Below, piece after piece: positions 1-10,288 of a stretch of 62,928 bases of DNA. Both the position numbers and the translations under genes were made by a program. The stretch comes from Candidatus Accumulibacter phosphatis (GTDB lineage Bacteria; Pseudomonadota; Gammaproteobacteria; Burkholderiales; Rhodocyclaceae): assembly GCF_012939955.1 (NCBI RefSeq), contig NZ_SPMY01000048.1, positions 1 to 62,928 on the forward strand, in the 5' to 3' direction. The notes below the pieces were generated by a model. The model saw only the letters and a program-made list of their open reading frames with translations, was not told the DNA's origin and made no database searches. The stretch's first letter is position 1. The number at the start of each line of letters is the position of its first letter.

Positions 1-150
1 GGTTACTGACAGCACGATGCTAGAACGTTAGCAGCAGGTAATAAGTCTCAATCCCTTTGATTTCAGGGCTGGTTACTGACATGCACGCAGTTCCCACGGG
101 CGCGCAACGCGAACGTCTCAATCCCTTTGATTTCAGGGCTGGTTACTGAC
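1..150 (-). CRISPR. CRISPR array end, type III-A associated (36-bp repeats, 34-bp spacers)
   Basis: Two complete identical 36-bp repeats occupy 45-80 and 115-150, and the last 10 bases of another occupy 1-10. The two spacers (11-44 and 81-114) are both 34 bp, so the array continues past the left edge. On the + strand the repeat starts GTCTCAATCCC and ends GGTTACTGAC. Its reverse complement ends in ATTGAGAC, the usual form of the 8-nt crRNA 5' tag, directly after a short hairpin (CCCT, 8-nt loop, AGGG). I therefore infer transcription on the minus strand, the same direction as the csm/cas6 operon. The outermost repeat sits 5 nt beyond the cas6 stop codon, leaving no space for a separate AT-rich leader. 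Confidence 0.97.
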
Positions 151-155
151 TGCAC

Positions 156-1184
156 CTACAGATTTAATTCTTGTGTTTCAGACACTTGGCGCTGGCAGTC
201 GCGGGGTTTGTCGAGGCTGTCAGAGGTGTCTTCGTGGCGGTCCCGGGCCAACTGGTATTGGCCGAGCCCGAAGCTTGCTTCCTTGCCGACATGCAGCCAT
301 TCTCCGAGTTGCAGGAAAGGGGCGAACGGTGCCAGGGGACCTTCGAGTCGCCAGGTGCCGATGACGCCACCGAGACTCATTTTCTGCTTTTGCCGGGACG
401 AAAAGCGGGTCCAGTCAAGCCAGGTCAGACGCTTCTCTTCGCGGATCAGTGCAGCGGCAGTGCTGAGCGTCGCAAAGTCACTGGCCAGCGGGCCGTGAGC
501 ATGGAATTCGGCGAGCAGGCTCGCACGCCGGGTCAAGGCCATGAGCAGCGTGCGCGCCTGCAGTTTGTCGGGGGGCAGCGCGCGGCCGTTGTGCTGCAGG
601 CGCAGCGGTGTTTCAAAGTGGAGCACGGCGGCGCCGGGCGTCGCGCTGTCGTCCGTGCCTTTCAGGACAACCGTCTGCGCATGCGTAGCGATCGTTCCGA
701 TTTCAGGGCGGTGAATCTCGTGCTCGCCGGCATCACCGCAATGGATGACGCGGCGCAGATCCGCCGTTCCGTCGCCGGCGCCGACGCCGCGCGCGAACGC
801 GCGTCGCCAGGCCAGGATGATCAGCGGCAGTTCCTGCAGCGCCTTGCCGATCAGCACCTGGTGGAAGATCAGCGTTTCCCCTTCGGCGAGCACGCGGCTG
901 CCCCATGCCGGCGGTTCGATGACGTAGGGCACCGGAAGCTGCGAGAACTGCTGCAGGCGGTGACTGGTCGGCGGGGGCGGCGCGAAGACGGCTGGATACG
1001 GGCAGGAAGCGATCAGCGGGCAAGCGGCGCAATCCTTCTGCCGGGTCATGCACGCAAGTTGGCGCAGCGCGTGGCCGAAAGCGCCACGCAGCATCGAGCC
1101 GGCGTAGTCAGGCAGACGAATCGGCTGCCTGACCTCGAATTCGAATCGGTAGCGGGCGACCGGGAAAGAGCTTGTCGTGTTCAT
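156..1184 (-). CDS. cas6: CRISPR pre-crRNA endoribonuclease Cas6
   Basis: A 342-residue RAMP protein of the Cas6 family that would cut the neighbouring repeat transcript to release crRNAs. The C-terminal part carries a glycine-rich RAMP loop (HVGKEASFGLGQYQL). Near residues 45-61 there is a four-cysteine cluster (C-x6-C-x2-C-x5-C, ending CPYP), a feature of the longer Cas6 proteins found with type III systems and probably structural metal binding. I chose the ATG at 1184 because it overlaps the csm5 stop as ATGA, showing translational coupling; the longer frame to 1259 would run inside csm5. The stop lies 5 nt from the first CRISPR repeat. Family assignment is firm; the catalytic residues were not identified. 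Confidence 0.9.
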   Translation of the reverse strand: MNTTSSFPVARYRFEFEVRQPIRLPDYAGSMLRGAFGHALRQLACMTRQKDCAACPLIASCPYPAVFAPPPPTSHRLQQFSQLPVPYVIEPPAWGSRVLAEGETLIFHQVLIGKALQELPLIILAWRRAFARGVGAGDGTADLRRVIHCGDAGEHEIHRPEIGTIATHAQTVVLKGTDDSATPGAAVLHFETPLRLQHNGRALPPDKLQARTLLMALTRRASLLAEFHAHGPLASDFATLSTAAALIREEKRLTWLDWTRFSSRQKQKMSLGGVIGTWRLEGPLAPFAPFLQLGEWLHVGKEASFGLGQYQLARDRHEDTSDSLDKPRDCQRQVSETQELNL

Positions 1185-2825
1185 GGCGCACGCAATGCCG
1201 ACAATTTGAGTTTCTTGCGCTCGTCCTTGAGCTCGACCTTGACCACTTTCGGCAGCCATTGTTCGATCGCGTCGGCGACCGCCATTCGCTCCTCATGGGT
1301 CCAGGCGACGGCATCCCGCGCGAGTGTCCTCGCCGCGTTGTGGCACACGGCGTTGGCGTTTTCCTTGTTGCCGCGCAGTTGCTCGGCACGCGCGGCGAAA
1401 TCGGCAATGAATTCTTCGACACGGCGGCGATTCGGGCTCATCTCGGCCAAAGCGCGAGCGTGGGCTTGCCGAGCTTCTACCTCGGCGCGGGCCGCCGCTT
1501 CCTCGGTTCGCTTGCGGCTGGCGAGCACGGCTGCGGCGGCAGCCCGCCGTTCGGCCTTCTCCTCAAGTAGCAGCAGGCGTTCCTGGTGTGCTTCGCGCAG
1601 CGGCCGGCTGTGCGCCGCGAGCCTCTGGCGGACGGCATCGGAAAGGTGGCGATGGGGGGCGTCGCAGGCGTCGACCCACAGCCAGCCAAAAGGCAGCAAG
1701 CCGTGGTCACCGGCCCTTGTGAGGCTGGCGTAGCGTTTTTCGGTACTATTCGCGCGAAAGTCGAACTGTTGCTTGCCGTCGACGCGTGCACCGAGAATCT
1801 TGATGCTGCGCACGCCGCCAAGGGTGACTGATTCAGCGCCCGAGTGACGGCCGACACGGAGCAGGAAGCCCTGCCGTGCCTTGATCAGGTCGCCGAGCTC
1901 TTCGCCGAGCAGGTGACTGATCATTTGTCGCCACTGCTGGTCGAGTCGCTGGCTGAGCACAGGATGATCCAGTTCTTCCTCCAGCTGCGGCCGGTAGAAG
2001 CCGTTGCAGGCATCGCACAGGGCATCCCACAGAATCGTCGCCCCAGGAGCAAAACGCATCTCGCCGAGGAAAGCGGCGGGCAGCGCCTCGGGGATCGTTT
2101 CGAGAAACACTTTCAGTTCTGGCGAAGGGCGTTCATCGGCACGGGGCGGGCGCTTCTTTTTGCTGATCGCGTAGAGAACACGTGTTGGCGGTGGCGTGCT
2201 CTCTTCCGCGGGGTGGGCATCAGCGAGGGCCAGCTTGCGAAAGGGGTCATTTTCGAACTTGCCGGCAGCGTACTTCAGCAGACGCTGTTCGAGGTTCTGC
2301 GATGCGCGTCGCTTGTCTGCCTTTTCTGCGGAGTTGAGCGGCAAGTCGGCGTTCAAGTGGTTGAGCCAGGCGGTGCGAATACTGCCTTTGAGCGAACTGC
2401 CAGGCAGGTAGGGCGTACCGTCCACCGGTCTGAAGGCGGTACGGGCCAGCTGAAAACTGTTGTACGTCGCTTCGCCGCTTGGGTCGCGTTGTGTCGGCCG
2501 ACCTGCTTTTTCTGCGTATTCGCGGGCGAGCGCCTCGGCCACCACCACTTGCTGGCGTGACAGGTCGGCAAAGCGCGCCGCCGAGTCACGGAAAAAAGCG
2601 CTGGATGGCGCCGACCGGCTCGTGCTGCTGCGCGGCCAGCGCGGCAAGCCGTTTGTGCTCGGCGTCGCTCAGCGCGAGCGACAGGTCGGCGGGTTCGAGG
2701 ACATGCAGCAGACCCGCGTGGATGACGAAGCCACTCGGCTCATAGACATCGCCGCAACCGATATGGAGCGGCGATAGCGTCGAGATAGCCAGCGTGCGGC
2801 GATCGTTGCGTACCTGGGTAGTCAC
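1181..2825 (-). CDS. csm5: Csm5, type III-A RAMP subunit (broken by one extra base in an A6/T6 run)
   Basis: Csm5 caps the crRNA 3' end in the Csm effector. The N-terminal frame starts at a GTG (2825) that overlaps the csm4 stop as GTGA and reads TLSPLHIGCGDVYEPSGF, the conserved Csm5 start. It hits a stop right after AIQRFFP. The next frame continues with FFRDSAARF, then the RAMP motif PYLPGSSLKGSIRTAW. Removing one base from the run of six A at 2592-2597 joins the two exactly, giving about 547 residues. The last 150 residues are an Ala/Glu/Arg-rich, probably coiled-coil extension that I do not know from ordinary Csm5. A homopolymer consensus error is more likely than a true pseudogene (see the similar break in clpX). 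Confidence 0.85.
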
Positions 2826-3781
2826 GGGGCAGGCTCCAGAGCAAGGGGGACAATGGGGGCATAAGCCTGATGTACGGTGGCGGCTTCGGCCTTCGACAGT
2901 AGCCCCGCGCCACCGATGCCCTGGCCGATAAACAAACGGGCAGCAGCAAGACCGCCAGCGGGTACCAGAACGGCGCCGGTGGCGGCCAGAAGTACCGGTG
3001 TCTTGAACGGATGGGCGCTGAGCGCCAGCGCGTTGCCATGGCGACCGAAGCGCGTGAGTACGCGCCAGTAGCTCTCGCTGCCGACAAAGCCCTGACCTTG
3101 CGGCGCACACGGTGCCAGCGTCCACCAGGCATTCGCAGCGGCGGGGGCGGTGAAGGCCGCCGCTTCAATGTTTTGCAAGCTGAACTTGCCGAGGCCGACA
3201 CTGGCATCGCGGCCAAAGCCGCCGCTGCCGAGCGCGGTCAGTAGCGAGCCCGCCTCGTCGGCGCTGACACGCTCACTGTCGAGGACCAGGTAGACGTCGA
3301 TGCGCTGCTCCTTGGCGTGGAAGGTCTGGGTCACAGAGTAGGGTGCGAAAGCTCCTTCGCCGGTGGTGCCGCTCAGACGGTTGAGCGTGTTGTGTGCCTG
3401 CACGCTTTGCTGTGGCGGCTTGCCGGCGTAGGCTTGCTGGTCATTGACGGCGCCTGCCAGTTGCTCGGCGAGAGCTTTGCCGGTTCGGTCGACGGGTAGC
3501 CAGTGCCGCTTCCTTGCCGCCTTGCGCTGGGCTGGATCGGCAACGGGCGCTGAAAAATGCTGCGGCAAGGTTGGTCGCGGCAGGTAGCCCGCCGGGAAGC
3601 CGTCGGAGACTACCAGCCAGGGACGGCCGCTGGTATAGCCGTCCAGGCGGCGGCCAAGTTCGGCCTCGCCGGCGGCTTCGCGCAGCGCCCAGCAGAGCTG
3701 ACCGAACAGCGTGTCACCGGCCAGGGGCGTGCCGAGCGCCGTGTGCAGCGCCAGTGTGGCGCGATGAAGGGTGTGCGACAT
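2822..3781 (-). CDS. csm4: Csm4, type III-A RAMP subunit
   Basis: A 319-residue Cas5-group RAMP that would hold the crRNA 5' tag next to Csm1 in the Csm complex. The N-terminus shows the typical pattern TPLAGDTLFGQLCWALRE (short strand, then helix that selects the complex foot), followed by GFPAGYLPRPTLP. A glycine-rich loop (GSGGFGRDASVGLGKF) lies around residues 195-212. It starts 3 nt after the csm3 stop and its own stop overlaps the csm5 GTG, so csm3-csm4-csm5 are tightly coupled. The frame is intact. Confidence 0.92.
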   Translation of the reverse strand: MSHTLHRATLALHTALGTPLAGDTLFGQLCWALREAAGEAELGRRLDGYTSGRPWLVVSDGFPAGYLPRPTLPQHFSAPVADPAQRKAARKRHWLPVDRTGKALAEQLAGAVNDQQAYAGKPPQQSVQAHNTLNRLSGTTGEGAFAPYSVTQTFHAKEQRIDVYLVLDSERVSADEAGSLLTALGSGGFGRDASVGLGKFSLQNIEAAAFTAPAAANAWWTLAPCAPQGQGFVGSESYWRVLTRFGRHGNALALSAHPFKTPVLLAATGAVLVPAGGLAAARLFIGQGIGGAGLLSKAEAATVHQAYAPIVPLALEPAP

Positions 3782-3784
3782 GAC

Positions 3785-4495
3785 TCAGGCAGCCGTGGCG
3801 AAGGGTTGCAGAGTATCGAAGTCGGCCTGGATCGACTGCCCGTCGAGCGCCAGCCCGCTGAGAGCAAGCTTGCCGTAGCCGCGCGAGCCGGAGCCACCCA
3901 GGCTGTCCAGTTCGAGCAGTTTCAGTCCACGCAGCAGCAGCGGCAGCAGGTCCTCGTTGTCGATCACTTTCAGCGACAAGCGGAAGTCGAACTCGGCGCC
4001 AGCGATTACGCGCTCGGTGAAGCGTGGGTTTTCGGCAACACCGGCGATGCGGTTGATCGAGTTCTCGCTCTTGGCTTCGGTGCTCAGGAGGTTGCGGGCA
4101 CGGATTCCTTCCACCCAGTCACCGTTCAGCGCGCAGTCCCAGAACGCACTGCGTGTCGGGCCGATCTGCTTGACCAGATCGTCGACCTCGCCGCCCGGCG
4201 CGCCACCGAACAAGCGCAGCAGATCGCGCGCCTCGGGTCTGTCGTGTTTGGCGAGGTGTTGAAACGAGAACGGATATCCGTTCGCTGGCGTCACCAGTCC
4301 GAGCTGCCATTCGAGCAGCGAGCGGATCTTGCCTTTCAGGGACGAGCCGGGGATGTAGGGCTGACCGTTAAGCGGGCTCTTGACGACCGGATTGTCGGTG
4401 CCGCCGATGCGCATTTCGGTGTCGCCAGCGCCAATATGCAGACCGGTCTTGAGGATCAGAGTGGCGGTGATTTGCTTGATTCGGGTGAGTTGCAT
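3785..4495 (-). CDS. csm3: Csm3, backbone RNase subunit of type III-A effector
   Basis: A 236-residue Cas7-type RAMP. Csm3 polymerises along the crRNA and cuts target RNA every 6 nt. The N-terminal half carries LHIGAGDTEMRIGGTDNPV, in which the Asp of GGTDNP (about residue 34) corresponds to the catalytic Asp of the family, followed by PYIPGSSLKGKIRSLLE. I chose the ATG at 4495 (MQLTRIKQ) rather than the longer frame to 4621, since the extra 42 residues overlap csm2 and lack family similarity. The C-terminus has a Gly-rich loop (LDSLGGSGSRGYGKLAL). Active-site residue present, so target RNA cutting is expected. Confidence 0.94.
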   Translation of the reverse strand: MQLTRIKQITATLILKTGLHIGAGDTEMRIGGTDNPVVKSPLNGQPYIPGSSLKGKIRSLLEWQLGLVTPANGYPFSFQHLAKHDRPEARDLLRLFGGAPGGEVDDLVKQIGPTRSAFWDCALNGDWVEGIRARNLLSTEAKSENSINRIAGVAENPRFTERVIAGAEFDFRLSLKVIDNEDLLPLLLRGLKLLELDSLGGSGSRGYGKLALSGLALDGQSIQADFDTLQPFATAA

Positions 4496-4515
4496 GGTTT
4501 GTGCTCCGTGGCAGG

Positions 4516-4887
4516 TCAGGGACGAAGTGCCTTGAGAAATCCGAGGACGGCTTCGAAGTGAAGGCGAAAGTGGTCGAGGGCCCTGGCGCTGGTCGTGGCC
4601 TTGAGACATCCGCGAAACCACGTCTCGAATTCGCCATCGACCAGACCGCGCCCCTTGGCGTAGGCAACCTTGGCGTTGAGCATTCGAATGAAGGCGAGGT
4701 ATTGCTCAAACTTGCCGTCGTCACCGGCGATACGTTCCTGCCAGCCGACCAGCTCGTCATAGAAGCGGCGAATCTGCGTCGATTTGTTCAGATGGCGAGC
4801 GGCCTGAGCGAGCCGGTTGGCGACCCGCTCGGCCTCTTCATTGAAGAGCTCGGCATCGGGTGGAAAGCTGGCCAGATTGATGGACAT
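4516..4887 (-). CDS. csm2: Csm2, small subunit of type III-A effector
   Basis: A 123-residue, all-helical small protein located between csm1 and csm3, the standard place for csm2. The central segment (STQIRRFYDELVGWQ, then FEQYLAFIRMLNAKVAYAK) and the closing HFRLHFEAVLGFLKAL match the Csm2 pattern. It would form the inner filament that contacts the crRNA-target duplex. It is 80 nt downstream of csm1 and 20 nt upstream of the csm3 start. Presence of Csm2 with Csm5, rather than Cmr proteins, decides subtype III-A. Confidence 0.92.
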   Translation of the reverse strand: MSINLASFPPDAELFNEEAERVANRLAQAARHLNKSTQIRRFYDELVGWQERIAGDDGKFEQYLAFIRMLNAKVAYAKGRGLVDGEFETWFRGCLKATTSARALDHFRLHFEAVLGFLKALRP

Positions 4888-4967
4888 CGTTGCTTCTCCT
4901 TTTTGGTATCGTGTGTCATGTGCATTTCATTGTCAGCTGCGGCAAGCTTGCCGTAGCCGCTTGCCGA

Positions 4968-7640
4968 TTACTCGCGCTGCCGGTAGAGCAGTACCGACAG
5001 CGGCAGGCGGTAGGCGCCCTTGTGCGTGCCCAGGGCGCCGCCGATTTCGCGGATGGCGTCCCGCAGTAGCTGTTCGCGGCGCGTGCGCGCGGCCTCGTCG
5101 CCCTTGACCCGGTCGCGAAAGAAGCGCGTCAGGCGGTAATGAAGCTGCGAGCGCCAGATGGCGTCTTCCGGCCGCGTGCTTTCGGCGCGGTCGGCCAATT
5201 GCAACAGTGCGTAGGCCAGGCCGCTGGAGAAGGTCGCACCGTGACTGTCGGCTCGCGCCATCAGATCTTCAAGGGCGGCCCGACGCTCTACCATCAGTGT
5301 CTGCCAGTCCGCCCAGCCGACGCTGCGCTGCCAGAGACTCACCGCGTTCTTGCCGGGACGGGCCTTGGCAGCGCTTAGTGCCGTTGCGGTGGAACGGCCG
5401 AGCTGGCGGATCGGCGTCTTTGGCTGCGTCATGGACAGCCCGGCCGAGAAGCTGATGTGCGGGTTGGCGACGTAGGCTGCGAACTTCTCGCGCAAGATGG
5501 TTGCGAGCGCGAGGGTCGACTCCCAGGGGCCGATCAGGAAGAAATCGTCGCCACCGGCAAAGACGGTGTAGGTATTGCGGTAGCGCGGGACGCCGTTCTC
5601 GTCATGGCCGTGCTCGCAGAACCACGGCAGCCAGAGGGCGAAGAAAGCGTTGATCTGCCGCGAAAGAGAGGCCATCTTGGCGAAGGTCGGCTTCTCGAGG
5701 CCGCGCTGGAAGAGGCTGCCCAGGTCATCGATGTCGCCCTTGATGGTGACCAGGGCGATCTCTCCCTGCCAACGTTCCCCAGCAGTCAGGCGGCGATCCT
5801 CGCAGGCGATGTGATGCAGCGTCTTGATGGTGGCAGAACGCAGCGGGTCGCCGTCGGTTTCGCGCGCGAAATCCTCTTCACCCTGCCACTTGCCGTACTT
5901 GCCGGCGGTCTGGACATCGCTGGCGGCGAAGCGCGGCACGTAGCTGTTGACGAAGCGTCTGGCGTAGCCGCGCCAGAGCGTGCCGTCGGCTTCGGCGGCG
6001 TCGAAGTCCCAGACGCGCAACAGCGTCCCGTTGCGCGCGAGTTCGCCGTACTTGCCCGATTCCTCGCCGCTGCGGACGATCGCCAGGCGATAGCCGAAAT
6101 AGTCGAGGCCGAGGACCGGCAGCGTGCTGGCGTCGCGGGCGACGAGCAGCCGCGCGTCGCGAGTCAGTTGCTCGCCAATCCGAATCTGGTCGTCAGCAAG
6201 CTTCGACAAGGAATAGCCGCGCTTAGCCGATGCCTCGCCATCGGCCGGGTGACGGCCGTTAATGGCGCAGACGCCGAGCGTATTGTCGAAGCTGTCGAGA
6301 AAACCGTCGAAAGCTGTCGTCGCCTTGTCGGCGCAGAGATCGAAGCGCTGGTGTTTGGCGGTGTCGAGCGCTGCGAACAGACGTTTGGTCAGGTCGCCGA
6401 AGCGACCGCTCGCGAAGTCGTTGCACGAAGCCGGCGTGCTGGCGAGGCCGACGCCGATCTCGCCGTAGGTGTGCGCCAGGCACCAATCGTTGAGCTCCTG
6501 CCGACAGTGGCTGACGGCAGCATGTGCTGTGGCGGTGTTCGGCGCGACGATCAGGAACTTGCCGGCGGCATTGATGATCTGCGCCGTCGGGGGTAGTTCG
6601 AGTGCTTCGAGCAGCTTCAAGGCGGCGCATTCGGCGAGCAGGGAAACCTGGAAGGAACGGCCACGCAGCAACTTGTGGGCGTTCTTCTGCGTTGCGCCGC
6701 CTTCGGCAAAGATGAAGTCCTGGATGCCGAAGAAGTCACCCTGGACGAGCAGGAACTTCGCGGCGGACCAGCCGTCGCGCAACGCACGCACGCTGCGCAG
6801 CTCTTCATCACTCTGCTCGTGGTGCCAGCGCCAGAGCGCCGTGGCCAGCGCGGCGGTGGCCTTGCTGTGATCGTAGAGCGAGACTTCCGGCTTGGTACCG
6901 AAAGCGGTTGCCGCGGGGATGGCGTGCGTGATCGTCAGCCACAGGCTGTCGAAGTGGTCCAACCACAAGGGCAGGGTGCTGACGTGAGCTTTTGGGATGT
7001 GGCGAATTCCGGCGAGTAGCGCTTCCCACAGCGTCAGGTACTCGGCGCGCGCAGCGGCGTTGTCGCGCGGGGTGCACGCGTCGGCGCGCTGCGGAAAGAT
7101 GCTCGCCGGCGCCAGCGGCCGCAGCGCGTAGCGCCATTCGAGCTCGCCTTCAATGATCGGGCCGCGGCCGATCTGCTCGAAGAGTGTCAGCAGACGCGCG
7201 CGGTAGTGGTTCTCGCGTTCTTTCTTGTTGTTGTACTCGCTATCAAACTTGTCGCGTTCGAAGCCCGAGGCCACGCGATCTGCGGTGGCGACGATCCACT
7301 GCAGGAAGGTGTCCGGCCGATGGTGCGCGCTGGCGGCGTTGACCGCCGAGTCGGTGGCGTTGTCGTCGGTCGCCGTCGAGAATGGCGGCGCGTCGCGGCG
7401 AAGATCGGGGAAATGTCCCGTCGCTTCGAGTTCGTCCCAGGCGAGGCCGGTGTAGGCGGCGTGGATATGGCTGTGATAGCCACGCCGCGGGTCGCTGCCC
7501 TCCTGGTGCCAGGGGCAATAGAGCGTGCGATGCGCATCGAGGCGACCGTGATGATCGATGCCGGCGCGCTCGGCGAGCTTGCCGACGTCGTGCAGGAAGG
7601 CGGCCAAGGCGACGCGTGCGGATTGTTCGAGAAGCTTCAT
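4968..7640 (-). CDS. cas10: Csm1/Cas10, HD nuclease and cyclic oligoadenylate synthase
   Basis: An 890-residue Cas10 large subunit. The HD motif FLHDVGKLAERA is at residues 15-26, so ssDNA nuclease activity is predicted. The polymerase/cyclase Palm domain has an intact GGDD (FAGGDDFFLIGPW, about residues 696-699), so cyclic oligoadenylate production on target binding is expected. The segment GRSFQVSLLAECAALKLLE followed by AAGKFLIVAP is typical of the first Palm domain of Csm1. A Cys/His pair follows the HD region (LYCPWHQEG). It starts 18 nt after the CARF-HEPN gene, consistent with one operon in which Cas10 makes the messenger that the two upstream CARF proteins sense. Confidence 0.96.
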   Translation of the reverse strand: MKLLEQSARVALAAFLHDVGKLAERAGIDHHGRLDAHRTLYCPWHQEGSDPRRGYHSHIHAAYTGLAWDELEATGHFPDLRRDAPPFSTATDDNATDSAVNAASAHHRPDTFLQWIVATADRVASGFERDKFDSEYNNKKERENHYRARLLTLFEQIGRGPIIEGELEWRYALRPLAPASIFPQRADACTPRDNAAARAEYLTLWEALLAGIRHIPKAHVSTLPLWLDHFDSLWLTITHAIPAATAFGTKPEVSLYDHSKATAALATALWRWHHEQSDEELRSVRALRDGWSAAKFLLVQGDFFGIQDFIFAEGGATQKNAHKLLRGRSFQVSLLAECAALKLLEALELPPTAQIINAAGKFLIVAPNTATAHAAVSHCRQELNDWCLAHTYGEIGVGLASTPASCNDFASGRFGDLTKRLFAALDTAKHQRFDLCADKATTAFDGFLDSFDNTLGVCAINGRHPADGEASAKRGYSLSKLADDQIRIGEQLTRDARLLVARDASTLPVLGLDYFGYRLAIVRSGEESGKYGELARNGTLLRVWDFDAAEADGTLWRGYARRFVNSYVPRFAASDVQTAGKYGKWQGEEDFARETDGDPLRSATIKTLHHIACEDRRLTAGERWQGEIALVTIKGDIDDLGSLFQRGLEKPTFAKMASLSRQINAFFALWLPWFCEHGHDENGVPRYRNTYTVFAGGDDFFLIGPWESTLALATILREKFAAYVANPHISFSAGLSMTQPKTPIRQLGRSTATALSAAKARPGKNAVSLWQRSVGWADWQTLMVERRAALEDLMARADSHGATFSSGLAYALLQLADRAESTRPEDAIWRSQLHYRLTRFFRDRVKGDEAARTRREQLLRDAIREIGGALGTHKGAYRLPLSVLLYRQRE

Positions 7641-7658
7641 GAGGGTCGGGGCTCCTGG

Positions 7659-8907
<1,249 letters not shown>

Positions 8908-10074
8908 TTATGCCAGATCCCATTCGACATTAGGGGAGTTTTCGATCTCGCCGTAAGCGACCGCCGTCGGACGCAGGCCGAGGCTGTAGCGACGTGGACG
9001 GCTGCCACCGTCGCTGATCAGGTAGGCCTCGGCGGCGGGGCCGAGCTCGCGCCTGAGGATCTTCTTGAGTTTCGACAGGTGCGCCGAGAAGTAACCGCCG
9101 TCCATGCCTTTGCGCAGGGCGCGTTCGGTCTCGTCGAGGTCTTTCATCGGCCCGGCGATCCAGCGCAACTCAACCAGATAGCGATTTTTCCAGTCGCTGT
9201 CGGGGAGTTCCTTGGCCGGCGCCGGCAATGGCTCTTCGCCGTGCTGCGCGCGACGGGCGAAGACGCTGAGCAGGGCGAGTTCGGCCGGCGGCAAGGAAAA
9301 GACTTTGCCGCCGGCCGCGACGCGGCGTGTCGCCAGGTCAATCTGCAGTCGTGCCGGCGCGAGGGCGCTGCGGGCTGCTGCGACGGTTTCGTTGTAGCTG
9401 GCGAGGCCAGTGAGCAGCGCTTCGGGCAGGCCGTGGCGCAGGCTGACGAAAGGCAGTTCGGCGAGGGTCACTTGCGCCTGTGCGCTGTCGACCAGGCGGC
9501 CACCGGGCATCTCAATGACCCGGCTCGATGGCGTCGGGTAGTAGAAGCCAATGCTGGACTCGAAAGGCTCGGAGACCAGGACATGTGACAACTGGTCCTG
9601 CGGGCGGCCGTAGAGCGACAGCGCATAGCCGACAAAAAAGCCCATGGTCTTGCGCCCGCCGGCGATCGACACGTGCAGCGCGCAGTCGGGGTCGGCGGTG
9701 AACTGGCGGATGAGGGCGGTGATGCCGTCGGCGGCGCGGCGGTTGTCGGCCGGCGAGCGGATGTCGTCGAGTGGCTTGCCGTCAGCGCCTTCCAGAACAT
9801 GGATGGTGTCGCGAGTGAAGCGGATCGCCGGTAGCGCGTAGTCGTGGCAGAGGCGGTGGAACCAGCCCGGTTCGTCGGAGAGCAGTGCCAGGCGTGCTTT
9901 CTCGGCGCCGCTGCGCGTGGTGATCAGATGCACTTCGGTGGGGATGAACGCGGCGCCCGATGGCGCAACGGCGAGCGCGTACAGGGTCTCGGTGACAATT
10001 TGTGGCGAGAGGCCGGTGACGGCGACGAGAATGCGGCGTGGGTATGCGTGGGGGCTTTCGGTGGTCGTGAGCAT
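8908..10074 (-). CDS. NE0113-family CARF protein with C-terminal winged-helix-like domain
   Basis: First gene of the CRISPR operon, 388 residues. Residues 13-240 are a CARF-like domain of the NE0113 type: GLSPQIVTETLYAL at 21-34, THGFR-equivalent glycine loop SIAGGRKTMGFF at 136-147. The rest (about 243-370) has no HEPN R-x4-H motif. Instead it reads like an OmpR-class winged helix: a strand pair LQIDLATRRV, then GGKVFSLPPAELALLSVF, a recognition-helix-like YFSAHLSKLKKILRREL and a closing wing RPRRYSLGL. I infer a cyclic-oligoadenylate-responsive regulator, or a ring-nuclease-like sensor with an added DNA- or nucleic-acid-binding domain. The CARF part is family knowledge; the winged-helix reading is my inference from pattern. 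Confidence 0.8.
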   Translation of the reverse strand: MLTTTESPHAYPRRILVAVTGLSPQIVTETLYALAVAPSGAAFIPTEVHLITTRSGAEKARLALLSDEPGWFHRLCHDYALPAIRFTRDTIHVLEGADGKPLDDIRSPADNRRAADGITALIRQFTADPDCALHVSIAGGRKTMGFFVGYALSLYGRPQDQLSHVLVSEPFESSIGFYYPTPSSRVIEMPGGRLVDSAQAQVTLAELPFVSLRHGLPEALLTGLASYNETVAAARSALAPARLQIDLATRRVAAGGKVFSLPPAELALLSVFARRAQHGEEPLPAPAKELPDSDWKNRYLVELRWIAGPMKDLDETERALRKGMDGGYFSAHLSKLKKILRRELGPAAEAYLISDGGSRPRRYSLGLRPTAVAYGEIENSPNVEWDLA

Positions 10075-10288
10075 GGCTTCGGCTGGGCGGTGGTTGGACT
10101 GGCGACCATTGTGCGTGCTTCTGTCTGCTCGGCGGCGGATGGCAAGCTTGCGATGCGGCGAGGATCGCCTCTGACGGGCGGCACTGCAGGGCTACCGGCC
10201 CTCGATCCATCGGACTTCCATTCCTGTCTGCGTTGCCGAAGGTCTCGTCAATAATGCAGCAGCGCTACAGCCGCCGACGCGTCGTTGC

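Noticed and set aside
171..1733. Long + strand frame opposite cas6 and csm5
   Set aside because: High GC gives long open frames on the opposite strand; no known motifs, and cas6/csm5 on the minus strand explain the region.
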